From: an uncultured Clostridia bacterium
GTDB taxonomy: Bacteria > Bacillota > Clostridia > Lachnospirales > Lachnospiraceae
DNA: 11,038 bases
Reading direction: 5' to 3'
Assembly: GCA_947178015.1 (NCBI GenBank)
Contig: CAMWWW010000049.1
Location: forward strand, 1-11,038
The position numbers and the translations under genes are program-made. The notes beneath the pieces were generated by a model that saw nothing but the letters and a program-made list of their open reading frames with translations, was not told the DNA's origin and did no database searches. Below, in pieces: positions 1 to 7,785 of this stretch (positions are counted from its first letter, which is position 1; each line of letters starts with the position of its first letter).

Positions 1-540
1 ATGTGGTATCAACTTTAAAATATGTGCTGTATAAAGTGCATCGTGATCGGCGCGGTGAAAGGTTTCTGTAAGCGGAAGCTGAAGCGCCTCCACAGCATGC
101 TCCAAGGAACGCCGCGTCTTTCCATCCTCAAAAGCTAGACTAAACAACTTCTGCACATCACAGTAAAAAAGCGGAAAAGATAAGGCACAATTTAACTGAA
201 AAAAATACAAATTGCGCTGAAATTCCGTCAGATCCATGCAGCCCCATGTAGCAAAGATATATTCTTTTCCGCAGAATTCAAGAAACTCCCTGCCTGCCTC
301 AGCAAATGACTTCCCCTTCCTTAGCTCCTTTTCTGTTATGCCAATCACCTCTTTTGTGCAGGGATGTAGCTTTTGATAGACAGCAGGCTTTATAATTGCG
401 TGAAAAGCATCGACCGGAACAAGCTGCTCGTTCAATTTCTGTGCGCCAATTTCTATAATTTCAAATGGAAGCAAAGGATGCTCCGCCTCTTTTCCATCAG
501 GAGATTGATTCCATTCCAGATCAAACACAATATAATTCAT
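1..540 (-). CDS. DEDDh-family 3'-5' exonuclease (RNase T / KapD-like), C-terminus cut by window edge
   Basis: This is an open frame of 180 codons without a stop, starting at the ATG at 540 and running off the left edge. Motif ExoI is seen as D7-L-E9-W near the N-terminus. It is followed by the beta-strand stretch FEIIEIGAQKL (26-36). ExoII is the WGCMD stretch with D123, and ExoIII is H162-R-A-D-H-D167, the HxxxxD signature of DEDDh exonucleases. Family members remove 3' nucleotides from DNA or RNA using two metal ions; the substrate cannot be told from sequence. A GAGGG Shine-Dalgarno lies at 548-552, seven bases before the ATG. The gene follows the ATPase D gene on the same strand after 113 bases with no convincing terminator, so read-through from the ATPase operon is possible. 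Resemblance to KapD, a sporulation-related exonuclease-like protein, is from family memory only. Confidence 0.85.
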   Translation of the reverse strand, partial: MNYIVFDLEWNQSPDGKEAEHPLLPFEIIEIGAQKLNEQLVPVDAFHAIIKPAVYQKLHPCTKEVIGITEKELRKGKSFAEAGREFLEFCGKEYIFATWGCMDLTEFQRNLYFFQLNCALSFPLFYCDVQKLFSLAFEDGKTRRSLEHAVEALQLPLTETFHRADHDALYTAHILKLIPH

Positions 541-550
541 CGTTATACCC

Positions 551-565
551 TCTGTGTACCACAGA
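551..565 (-). repeat. Short perfect inverted repeat overlapping the exonuclease Shine-Dalgarno
   Basis: TCTGTG and CACAGA arms flank a 3-base centre. The structure sits directly upstream of, and shares two bases with, the GAGGG ribosome site (548-552) of the exonuclease gene. It could be a small RNA hairpin that limits ribosome access, or a dyad operator. Six-base arms arise easily by chance, so the functional reading is weak. Confidence 0.3.
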
Positions 566-636
566 CCGTAGCTGTAATACTGAATCACTTGTTTACCTAT
601 TTACGCATATGGATAGTGTAACACAGATGAGGTATC

Positions 637-653
637 TTGAAAAGTATTTTCAA
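637..653 (-). repeat. AT-rich inverted repeat immediately after the D-subunit stop
   Basis: Seven-base arms TTGAAAA and TTTTCAA surround a 3-base loop and begin one base after the atpD stop codon (654-656). Its position fits the end of the operon. The stem has only one G-C pair and no U-tract follows on the minus strand, so it is not a convincing intrinsic terminator. It may be an mRNA 3' stabilising element or chance. The rest of 541-653 shows no gene. Confidence 0.3.
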
Positions 654-1271
654 CTAACCGCTTATATTCTTTTTTATAACCTTCAATCTGGTAAATTCCT
701 CCCTCTCCTTCTCCTCCAGAGCGTTGGTTATACTTCTCACTCTCTCCGTGTAGGTAGGAATCGTAATATTTTTAAGAGCATTGGCGCGTTTTTGGGTCTT
801 CTTTATATTAGAGGCAAGACGGTAGGCAGAATTCTCCACCATCGACAAGCGAATCGTCAGCTCCTTCACCTTAAGAAATTCCTCTCTCGCCTGATCCAGA
901 GACATACGTGTGCTATATAAAGCATAGATCGGCGTATTGTCAGAGGGCGTATGCTCAACCAGAGGGATCTCCGTGCCCATAATGCTTCGGGTTTTGATGG
1001 TGACAGAATTTTCTACCGGAGCTGTGCGGGAGATCTCATGCACACTCGTAATTCCCAGCTCTACATTCGCCATCTGAAGCGCATGATAGGCACGGGTAAA
1101 CGTCTGGTCAATCTCAGACTGAATCCCCTTCGCCTCTTCTATCAGCTCCATTAACTCTCGTATTAAAATATTGCGCTTTTTATCCATCAGCTCATAGCCC
1201 TGCTCTGCCAGAACCAGAGAATTTTTCGCCAGTATTAAATTACCCTTGGTGGGAAAGGTATTCGGGTCCAT
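654..1271 (-). CDS. atpD: V/A-type ATP synthase subunit D (central rotor shaft)
   Basis: A 205-residue protein of the V-type ATPase D family. D is a long antiparallel coiled coil that fits into the A3B3 head and, with F, forms the rotor axle passing torque to the membrane ring. The N-terminal helix opens with the family-typical stretch PTKGNLILAKNSLVLAEQGYE (residues 7-27) followed by LMDKKRNIL (28-36). The C-terminal helix (about 150-200) is rich in K, R and E with heptad-like hydrophobics, including IKKTQKRANAL. Length matches the usual 200-215. The ATG at 1271 is preceded by a GAGGTGAT Shine-Dalgarno. It lies 25 bases after the B stop and is the last ATPase gene of the operon. E. hirae calls this subunit NtpD. 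Confidence 0.96.
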   Translation of the reverse strand: MDPNTFPTKGNLILAKNSLVLAEQGYELMDKKRNILIRELMELIEEAKGIQSEIDQTFTRAYHALQMANVELGITSVHEISRTAPVENSVTIKTRSIMGTEIPLVEHTPSDNTPIYALYSTRMSLDQAREEFLKVKELTIRLSMVENSAYRLASNIKKTQKRANALKNITIPTYTERVRSITNALEEKEREEFTRLKVIKKNISG

Positions 1272-1296
1272 AGCATCACCTCATTTTGCTGTAAGC

Positions 1297-2664
1297 TTAA
1301 TAATATTTATCCAGTATCTTTGTGTTGATGCGGTCAAGCTCTTCTCTTGGCAGCAGACGAAGCAGCCTCCACCCAATATCCAACGTATCCAGAATGGTGC
1401 GGTTCTCATTAGGACCCTGACCGACAAATTCTTTCTCAAAGGCGTTGCCAAATTCCAGATATTTCTTATCCAGCGGAGAAAGCTCATCCTCGCCGATAAC
1501 AGAAGCCAGATTCCGCGCCTCGCCAACCTTTGCATAACAGGAAAAAAGCTGATTTGCCACATCCTGATGATCCTCTCTGGTATAGCCTTCTCCTATACCA
1601 TCCTTCATCAGACGGGAAAGCGAAGGCAGTACATTGATAGGCGGATAGATGGATTGCCCATTCATCGCACGATCAAGCACAATCTGTCCCTCCGTAATAT
1701 AACCAGTCAGGTCAGGGATAGGATGTGTAATGTCATCGTTTGGCATGGTAAGGATCGGAATCTGCGTCACAGAGCCATTGACGCCTGCCACAATACCGGC
1801 ACGCTCATAGATTGTCGCCAGCTCGCTGTAGAGATAACCCGGATACCCCTTTCTGGATGGAATCTCACCCTTGCTGGATGACACCTCTCTCATCGCCTCG
1901 GCAAACGAGGTCATATCTGTCAAAATAACCAAAATATGCATCCCAAGCTCAAAGGCAAGATACTCTGCAGCAGTCAGTGCCACTTTTGGCGTAATCAGTC
2001 TTTCCACAACGGGATCACTCGCCAGATTAAGAAACATCGTCACATGGGAAGAAACACCACTCTCTTCAAAAGCCCTGCGAAAGAAATCCGCCACATCATA
2101 TTTTACGCCCATCGCGGCGAAGATAATTCCAAATTCCTCCCCGGAACTGTCGCCCAGAGACGCCTGCCTGACAATCTGTGCCGCAAGCTGATCGTGTGGA
2201 AGACCATTCCCAGAGAAAATGGGAAGCTTCTGACCACGAATCAATGTAGTCAGACCATCTATGGCGGAGATTCCTGTGCGAATATAATTTCGCGGATACT
2301 CGCGCGTTACCGGATTAAGAGGCATACCATTGACATCTACTTTCTTTTCCGTCACGATCTCGCCAAGACCGTCAATAGGCTGGCCAATCCCGTTAAAAGT
2401 ACGTCCAAGAATATCAGGAGACAAGGATACCTCAAGCGGATGCCCGGTAAATCTGGTATGGGTATTGACAAGCGACATATTCTCTGTACCCTCAAACACC
2501 TGTATCACCGCTTTATCGCCGTAAATCTCCACAACTCTGCCAATCTTCTTCTCCTTATCCCCTACATTGATCTCAACAATCTCGTCATAGGAAGCGCCGG
2601 ACACACCCTCTATGGCTACCAGCGGGCCATTGATCTCCTGCAAGCCCAAATATTCAATTACCAT
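1297..2664 (-). CDS. atpB: V/A-type ATP synthase subunit B (non-catalytic head subunit)
   Basis: A 455-residue protein, normal length for the family. It alternates with A in the A3B3 hexamer and supplies residues to the catalytic interface. The N-terminal beta-barrel (about 1-75) begins EYLGLQEINGPLVAIEGV. The nucleotide domain carries FSGNGLPHDQLAAQI (150-164), where the Walker A lysine and threonine are replaced; this is characteristic of the non-catalytic B subunit. The conserved stretch ILTDMTSFAEAMRE (247-260) stands where Walker B would be. R351 in PSLSRLM corresponds by context to the arginine finger described for the E. hirae B subunit (R350). A GGGAGG Shine-Dalgarno sits eight bases before the ATG. 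Only 14 bases separate it from the A stop, so translation is probably coupled. Confidence 0.98.
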   Translation of the reverse strand: MVIEYLGLQEINGPLVAIEGVSGASYDEIVEINVGDKEKKIGRVVEIYGDKAVIQVFEGTENMSLVNTHTRFTGHPLEVSLSPDILGRTFNGIGQPIDGLGEIVTEKKVDVNGMPLNPVTREYPRNYIRTGISAIDGLTTLIRGQKLPIFSGNGLPHDQLAAQIVRQASLGDSSGEEFGIIFAAMGVKYDVADFFRRAFEESGVSSHVTMFLNLASDPVVERLITPKVALTAAEYLAFELGMHILVILTDMTSFAEAMREVSSSKGEIPSRKGYPGYLYSELATIYERAGIVAGVNGSVTQIPILTMPNDDITHPIPDLTGYITEGQIVLDRAMNGQSIYPPINVLPSLSRLMKDGIGEGYTREDHQDVANQLFSCYAKVGEARNLASVIGEDELSPLDKKYLEFGNAFEKEFVGQGPNENRTILDTLDIGWRLLRLLPREELDRINTKILDKYY

Positions 2665-2678
2665 ACTCCGTGCCTCCC

Positions 2679-4445
2679 TTATCCATTCTTCTCTAACACC
2701 TTATTATAGAAGGTATCAATCGCCTTCTTATATTCGTCAAATTTATATAGGGCATTGTTTTCTACATCATATTTGATGGATATCACCTTCTCAAAGATTG
2801 TATCCTCCTTTAAGATCGACATCGGCATCCCCATCGTGATAAGCGCCCGCGCTCTCTCATACAGATACAGAATGGTTTCCATCATTTTTAGCTGCTTTTC
2901 CAGAGGTACACAGGTATCTTCCGGGTGAAACGCATTTTGCTGCAAAAAGCCAAGACGGATCACGCGCGCGATCTCTAATATCAGTTTCTGGTCATCTGGC
3001 AGCACGTCGCTTCCAATTAATTTTACAATTTCCATCAAGCTGCTTTCTTGGTTTAATATAGCCACAATCTGGTTTCGATTATCCACAAATTCCGCCCCTA
3101 CATTGTCCGCATACCATGCAGCAAGATCGGTCAAATATTCACTGTAGCTGGTCAGCCAGTGGATAGCTGGAAAGTGCCTTGCATAGGCGAGCGATTTATC
3201 CAAGCCCCAGAAGCAGCGGACAAATCGTTTTGTATTCTGTGTGACAGGCTCGGAAAAATCGCCGCCCTGCGGGGATACCGCACCGATAATGGACACGGAA
3301 CCCTCGGTTCCATTTAAATTTCTCATCATGCCGGCTCTCTCATAGAAGGCCGACAGACGAGACGCCAGATAAGCGGGAAAGCCCTCCTCCGCAGGCATCT
3401 CCTCCAGACGCCCCGACAGCTCTCGAAGCGCTTCCGCCCAGCGGGAAGTAGAATCGGCCATAATTGCGACGTGATAACCCATATCGCGATAATATTCCGC
3501 AAGTGTGATGCCGGTGTAGATGCTCGCCTCACGGGCAGCCACTGGCATATTAGAAGTGTTGGCAATCAATACCGTCCGATCCATCAACGGATTCCCGGAT
3601 TTTGGGTCAACCAGCTTGGAGAAATCCTCAAGCACCTGCGTCATCTCATTGCCGCGCTCACCGCATCCAATATACACAATAATATCTGCGTCAGACCATT
3701 TCGCAATCTGATGCTGCGTCATCGTTTTGCCAGTACCAAAACCGCCCGGCACGGCGGCAGTCCCTCCCTTTGCCAGCGGAAACAGGGTATCAAGAATACG
3801 CTGCCCCGTGACAAGAGGCTTCGACGCAGCAAAACGCTCATGTGCCGGTCTGGGAACACGAATCGGCCATCTCTGCGTCATCGTGATGGGAACCGTCTTG
3901 CGGTTTTCCAGCCGCAGTGTGACGAGCGTGTCATGAATCGTATATTCTCCGTCCGCCACGACAGAGATAATGGTGCCCTCCATATCGGGCGGAATCATTA
4001 CTTTGTGAACAACCGCAGAAGTTTCTGGCACCTCCGCGATAATGGTTCCGCCGTCGACAACCTGTCCCGGTTTCACCACGATATGCGTTTTCCAGAGTTT
4101 AGTAGCATCTAAGCTGTCCACGCTGACACCTCGGCTAATATAAGCTCCTGCGCTTTTTGCGATCTCATGGAGGGGGCGCTCAATACCATCAAAAATATTG
4201 GAGATTATGCCGGGCGCCAGAGTGACGGAGATGGCGCCTCCTGTGGCGATTACTTCCTCGCCCGGTTTCAGCCCGGAGGTCTCCTCAAATACTTGGATGG
4301 TAGTCTGATCGCGCGTCAGACCGATCACCTCACCCACGAGCTTTTCCTTGCCGACATACACCATCTCTGACATCTGAAAACCAGTATTGCCTTTTAGATA
4401 GATAACCGGTCCGTTAATGCCGTATATTTTTCCTGTCTTTGTCAT
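2679..4445 (-). CDS. atpA: V/A-type ATP synthase catalytic subunit A
   Basis: A 588-residue protein and the ATP-hydrolysing or -synthesising subunit of the cytoplasmic head. In order: an N-terminal beta-barrel (about 1-75), the A-specific bulge domain insertion (about 110-185), the nucleotide-binding domain and a C-terminal helical domain. Walker A is GGFGTGKT (234-241) with K240. The general-base glutamate is E263 in CGERGNEM. The Walker B strand ends VAIMAD (D331), followed by STSRWAEALRE. The conserved LEEMPAEEGFPAYLASRLSA stretch (348-367) is present. Length and motif spacing match the family, with no truncation. The ATG at 4445 is preceded by AAGGAG, which can pair with CTCCT just before the start (see the hairpin entry). 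The E stop lies 15 bases upstream. E. hirae name: NtpA. Confidence 0.99.
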   Translation of the reverse strand: MTKTGKIYGINGPVIYLKGNTGFQMSEMVYVGKEKLVGEVIGLTRDQTTIQVFEETSGLKPGEEVIATGGAISVTLAPGIISNIFDGIERPLHEIAKSAGAYISRGVSVDSLDATKLWKTHIVVKPGQVVDGGTIIAEVPETSAVVHKVMIPPDMEGTIISVVADGEYTIHDTLVTLRLENRKTVPITMTQRWPIRVPRPAHERFAASKPLVTGQRILDTLFPLAKGGTAAVPGGFGTGKTMTQHQIAKWSDADIIVYIGCGERGNEMTQVLEDFSKLVDPKSGNPLMDRTVLIANTSNMPVAAREASIYTGITLAEYYRDMGYHVAIMADSTSRWAEALRELSGRLEEMPAEEGFPAYLASRLSAFYERAGMMRNLNGTEGSVSIIGAVSPQGGDFSEPVTQNTKRFVRCFWGLDKSLAYARHFPAIHWLTSYSEYLTDLAAWYADNVGAEFVDNRNQIVAILNQESSLMEIVKLIGSDVLPDDQKLILEIARVIRLGFLQQNAFHPEDTCVPLEKQLKMMETILYLYERARALITMGMPMSILKEDTIFEKVISIKYDVENNALYKFDEYKKAIDTFYNKVLEKNG

Positions 4446-4458
4446 AGGAGCTGCTCCT
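4446..4458 (-). promoter_or_regulatory. Hairpin masking the atpA Shine-Dalgarno next to the atpE stop
   Basis: On the minus strand the whole 15-base E-A spacer reads AA, then AGGAG, CAG and CTCCT, directly followed by the atpA ATG. AGGAG and CTCCT are perfect complements with a 3-base loop, so the ribosome site of A can fold on itself. The E stop codon (4461-4463) ends two bases before the stem, so a ribosome finishing E would cover or open it. This suggests translational coupling of A to E. The stem has only five pairs, so the effect is inferred. Confidence 0.4.
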
Positions 4459-4460
4459 TT

Positions 4461-5036
4461 TTAATTTATAAGAAATGAAAATGCTTCTTTGGCTTCCTTA
4501 AGTTTGGTTTCAAAAGAATTATCAATTAATATGTTTCTGGATTGAATCACTGCGCGTGTACCGCCCATAAATCCTATCTCACTCACTGTCAGATGAGCCT
4601 TCGTGGCGTCTTCCAGATCCGCAAGTCTATCCGCGTCAGAAGGATCAATATAGATCATAATGTCTTCTGTCCCTGCAAAATGAGCCGCCTCTTTGATCTG
4701 CTGAATCAAAAGCTCCTGATATTCCTTTGTCGTCATATATTCTGCCAGATGCTCCTCAATCTCAGAAAACAACATCGCCTTAAGAGCGGACTGCTTTTTT
4801 GTCATCTCTCTCTTAATCCTAAGCTGTTCCCGGAACAATTCCTTATTCATCTCACGCTCAAGGCTTTCTCTTCCAAGCCGTATCTGAAGCTCTGCTTTTC
4901 TCTGTGCATCTACTTTATGATCTTCAAAAAGAATTTGCAGTGCCTTGGCGTAATCATCAATAAGCTGCGTGCTCTGGTTGGTGGCGCTCTCTATGGAAGC
5001 TTCCAGAAAATGCTTTAGTTTTTCCTCCGTTGTCAT
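4461..5036 (-). CDS. atpE: V/A-type ATP synthase subunit E (peripheral stalk)
   Basis: A 191-residue protein of the E family, which pairs with the G/H subunit to form the peripheral stalk holding the A3B3 head still against rotor torque. The N-terminal half (about 1-105) is a highly charged long helix suited to coiled-coil pairing. The C-terminal globular part (about 110-191) contains the family-typical GFMGGTRAVIQSRNILIDNSFETKLKEA stretch, described here by its GG, N and DNSF residues. The frame can be opened at a TTG at 5042, but that codon abuts AGGAAGGAGG with no spacing. The ATG at 5036 lies six bases after the GGAGG and is the better start. The F stop is upstream after a 14-base gap and A follows after 15 bases. 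Confidence 0.93.
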   Translation of the reverse strand: MTTEEKLKHFLEASIESATNQSTQLIDDYAKALQILFEDHKVDAQRKAELQIRLGRESLEREMNKELFREQLRIKREMTKKQSALKAMLFSEIEEHLAEYMTTKEYQELLIQQIKEAAHFAGTEDIMIYIDPSDADRLADLEDATKAHLTVSEIGFMGGTRAVIQSRNILIDNSFETKLKEAKEAFSFLIN

Positions 5037-5050
5037 GGACAACCTCCTTC

Positions 5051-5359
5051 CTATAGCTTTAAGCCAATCGCCTCATTTACATAGTCTGTGATAAAGTTTG
5101 GTTTGCGGCCTGTACCGTGCCGGTCAGGGATCTCCACAATAAGCGGCAGCTTGTGGTTAAGCTTAATATCATTAATAAGATCCGGGTACTCACGTCCGAA
5201 TTTTTCTGTGAGAAGGACGATGCCAATATTTTTATCCGACATAACGGTATTAAGTATTTCTCTTAGCTCCTGCTTATCATGGACCACGCTGCCCTCCACT
5301 CCGGCAAGACGCATACCAGTATAAGTATCAATATTATCACTGATCAGATACATCTGCAT
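5051..5359 (-). CDS. atpF: V/A-type ATP synthase subunit F (rotor shaft accessory)
   Basis: A 102-residue protein beginning MQMYLISDN. F is a small Rossmann-like subunit that binds D in the central rotor and can tune ATPase activity. Visible family features are the N-terminal strand YLISDNIDTYTGMRLAGVEG (4-23), the central GIVLLTEKFG strand (about 46-55) and the IVEIPDRHG turn (about 73-81) before the C-terminal helix. The open frame extends upstream to 5422, but that longer version would overlap the K gene and has no matching N-terminus. The ATG at 5359 sits six bases after a GGAGG Shine-Dalgarno located between the K stop and this gene, and gives the usual family length of about 100. It lies 14 bases after K. 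E. hirae calls the equivalent NtpG. Confidence 0.93.
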   Translation of the reverse strand: MQMYLISDNIDTYTGMRLAGVEGSVVHDKQELREILNTVMSDKNIGIVLLTEKFGREYPDLINDIKLNHKLPLIVEIPDRHGTGRKPNFITDYVNEAIGLKL

Positions 5360-5373
5360 GGCACGCCTCCCTC

Positions 5374-5802
5374 TTAGAGCTGGCCAAGGATCATAAAGGA
5401 GATAATCAATCCATACAGACACACACCTTCAGCAAGTCCAACAAAGATAAGGGACTTACCAAGGATGGAGGAATCCTCACTGATGGCTCCCAGCGCCGCA
5501 GATGCAGCGGAAGCCACGGCAATACCGCCTCCAATACAGGATAATCCTGTTACAAGCGCCGCGGCAAGATAGCCAAGACCTGTGGCGGTAGATGCTGCAT
5601 CCACCTCAGCCGCCGCTGAAGCGTTGCCGCTATACAAAAGAATATTAGAAAGCAGAAGGGTTCCAAAAAACAGAAAACAATTAAAACCAAGCGATACCTT
5701 ATATCTCCCCTTGGTTTTGCTGCCGAGCAAAAACGCACTAAATGGAATAATAATGCTGAGAGTGAGGGCAGCAATTAAAGTAATCTTCACTAATAATGTC
5801 AT
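5374..5802 (-). CDS. atpK: V/A-type ATP synthase subunit K (membrane c-ring proteolipid, four helices)
   Basis: A 142-residue membrane protein and the ring subunit that carries the coupling ion past subunit I. Two hairpins are visible, in numbering that begins two residues before the chosen start: helices at about 5-28 and 40-60 joined by a basic loop (GSKTKGRYK), then helices at about 78-108 and 117-142 with the proteolipid signature GLSCIGGGIAVASAASAALGA. The ion-binding carboxylate is E127 in GLAEGVCLYG. The first hairpin has no matching Asp or Glu, so there is one carboxylate per four helices, as in E. hirae NtpK. H+ versus Na+ specificity cannot be decided. An ATG at 5808 is only two bases from the GGAGG; the ATG at 5802 is eight bases away and is preferred. 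The SGNASAAAE segment between helices 2 and 3 also resembles a signal-peptidase site. Confidence 0.95.
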   Translation of the reverse strand: MTLLVKITLIAALTLSIIIPFSAFLLGSKTKGRYKVSLGFNCFLFFGTLLLSNILLYSGNASAAAEVDAASTATGLGYLAAALVTGLSCIGGGIAVASAASAALGAISEDSSILGKSLIFVGLAEGVCLYGLIISFMILGQL

Positions 5803-5843
5803 AACCATGACCTCCTTAAGATTTGGTATAAAGTAGTTATTCT

Positions 5844-7760
5844 TTATTTTGTATATGGTTTAAATTCTCGTCCTGTGCCCTTATAGAAGCGGCTGAAAAA
5901 TTCATAATATTCAAGACGAAGAACCTGTATGCCGACAATCAACCCCTCCATACCACACACAAATAAATTACCCAGAACAATGACAAGCCAATTTGGAGAA
6001 GCCCCATTTTCTGCTCCCGCAAGCATAAGCACCACCTCCATCATGGCAGCGTGGCTGACGGCAAAAGCGCCGATACGCACAAAAGAAAGCGTGTTGGAAA
6101 AATAGCTTAACAACACCTCAAACAGTTCAAAAAATCCCTGTGTAAGAAACATTCCAATGCCGCCCTCTATCAATTTGGACTTCTTTTCTATCAAAGCTGT
6201 GAGAGGTTCTTTTGCCGCGATAATCAAAAGCGGCAGCACAAACATAACAATCAGCACAACAGCGGCTGGCAGACTATGTCCTGTCATAAACAAAAGAATC
6301 GTCACGGCGACTGACAGGTAAAACACCAGTCCGGCAACACCATTTGTCCCAAACAAGGCAGATTCCAGATCGTGGATCTTTAAGCCGTTGATAATATTGA
6401 TAACCATCGTCCCCATCACCAGAACCATACCAAAGGCAATCGCGATAATAAATACCGTGTTTAGCCTTCCGATCAGAGGCAGACTTGTCATATTTGAGAT
6501 TGGACGCATCCACACAGCGTCAATCACATTTTCAAAACCAAAGACACTGCCAAACAAAAAACCGAACAAGGTAGAAAAAATCCCGGCGCAGGATATAATC
6601 GCCGCCAGATCCATTTTCTTAAGCCGATACAGCAGCGCGCCTCCGGCAAACAAAAGAAGTCCTTGCCCCACATCTCCAAACATTGCTCCAAAGATAAAGG
6701 TGTACGTGAGCGCAAGAAAAATCGTCGGATCAAATTCATGATAGGCTGGTAATCCATACATGCGCACAAACATTTCAAAAGGCTTGAAAAGCTTTGGATT
6801 TTTTAATTTAGTCGGAGGCTGCATATGCTTAGTGTCCTCCTCAATAATACAATGAACCTTCTCATCTCCCTCTATCTCATAGGTAAAGGCTGCCGCATCA
6901 TCCTCTGACATCCACCCGCACAAAATATAGAACGTTTCTTTTTTGTTTAGGGTGCGTGCCGCTAACTTTCGAATATCAAAATTTTCGGATGCCATGGTCA
7001 ACCTCTCCTTCGCAAAACGCAGACCAGCTGCAGAACGGGAGAGAATCTGCTCCATTTCTTTGTCAAGACTGCTTATCTGCTCCTCCAGCTTTTTCATGGC
7101 AGTCTCCAGTTCATTGTACGCCTCAATCGGCGTTCCTTTATAATCACCTTTTAGGTAAAAACGCTCAAAGTGAAGAGACGAGTACACAGCATCAATCTGA
7201 TCCGCCTCCGCAGCAAGCACAAAATAGACACCCCAGACATACTCGCTGTCACTCTGGCATTTGTGAAAAATGGTATGCAGATCATTGTCGATATACTGCT
7301 CAAATTTATCATAATATTCGAGCGCAATCTTGCCGAAGCGATATTTCACATGCTTAAAATTCATAATGCTCTCAATATTATAGTGCAGATCTCGAAAATG
7401 AGCAATATCATTTAACGAATCACGGTATTTTACCACCGTCGCCTGAAGCTGCTTCTTCTCCTCCGCGATAGGAGAAATCTTCTCCTCCAACCTATTCACG
7501 AGAGCGATACACTCGTCAATGGAAAGCCTTACCTCCTCCCCAGAGCTAGCATTAGGAAGACTATCTGCATAAACAGATGCCTTCTGAACGATTTCTTTAT
7601 AGGGATTGCTTTCCGCAAAAGGAGCGATATTCTGCACGGTCTTTAACTCAGAAACAGCATTTTCAAGCTGAATTTCATATTTGGACAAGTATTGCCCTGC
7701 AACACGGTCAATGTCGTCCTTTGGACCAGTGATGCTTATGAATTTCATTTTAACAATCAT
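5844..7760 (-). CDS. atpI: V/A-type ATP synthase subunit I (membrane a-subunit, stator)
   Basis: A 638-residue protein, the V-type a-subunit equivalent. The soluble N-terminal half (1 to about 335) has two long charged helical segments (about 85-125 and 215-265) forming the collar arm that binds the peripheral stalks. The C-terminal half holds about eight membrane segments, near 345-362, 364-380, 384-410, 433-456, 472-493, 498-516, 556-582 and 590-613. The family signature SFVRIGAFAVSHAAM lies at 559-573. R562 is the candidate channel arginine that releases the ion from the K-ring glutamate. The C-terminal tail (RLEYYEFFSRFYKGTGREFKPY region) is typical. The ATG at 7760 follows an AGGAGGTGA site with a seven-base gap; the next in-frame ATG is too far away. 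It sits 25 bases after C and 41 bases before the chosen K start. E. hirae name: NtpI. Confidence 0.97.
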   Translation of the reverse strand: MIVKMKFISITGPKDDIDRVAGQYLSKYEIQLENAVSELKTVQNIAPFAESNPYKEIVQKASVYADSLPNASSGEEVRLSIDECIALVNRLEEKISPIAEEKKQLQATVVKYRDSLNDIAHFRDLHYNIESIMNFKHVKYRFGKIALEYYDKFEQYIDNDLHTIFHKCQSDSEYVWGVYFVLAAEADQIDAVYSSLHFERFYLKGDYKGTPIEAYNELETAMKKLEEQISSLDKEMEQILSRSAAGLRFAKERLTMASENFDIRKLAARTLNKKETFYILCGWMSEDDAAAFTYEIEGDEKVHCIIEEDTKHMQPPTKLKNPKLFKPFEMFVRMYGLPAYHEFDPTIFLALTYTFIFGAMFGDVGQGLLLFAGGALLYRLKKMDLAAIISCAGIFSTLFGFLFGSVFGFENVIDAVWMRPISNMTSLPLIGRLNTVFIIAIAFGMVLVMGTMVINIINGLKIHDLESALFGTNGVAGLVFYLSVAVTILLFMTGHSLPAAVVLIVMFVLPLLIIAAKEPLTALIEKKSKLIEGGIGMFLTQGFFELFEVLLSYFSNTLSFVRIGAFAVSHAAMMEVVLMLAGAENGASPNWLVIVLGNLFVCGMEGLIVGIQVLRLEYYEFFSRFYKGTGREFKPYTK

Positions 7761-7785
7761 GGGATCGTCACCTCCTTAAATAAGC

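Noticed and set aside
465..920. Plus-strand open frames spanning the exonuclease start and the end of atpD
   Set aside because: They cross two real minus-strand genes and the spacer between them, and have no family features.
1297..2664. Loss of the Walker A lysine in subunit B as a sign of a broken enzyme
   Set aside because: A degenerate P-loop is normal for the non-catalytic B subunit of A/V-type ATPases.
1936..2709. A 257-codon plus-strand open frame opposite atpB and the end of atpA
   Set aside because: It is antisense to a clearly conserved gene, its translation has no recognisable domain, and it is rich in H, R, N and I as expected from a reverse-strand shadow.
3471..4112. A 213-codon plus-strand open frame opposite atpA
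   Set aside because: It lies inside the conserved catalytic subunit on the other strand, with histidine- and arginine-rich shadow composition and no good Shine-Dalgarno context.
5360..5422. Longer N-terminus for subunit F starting at 5422
   Set aside because: It would overlap the end of K. The extra 21 residues do not resemble F, and a well-spaced GGAGG precedes the ATG at 5359.
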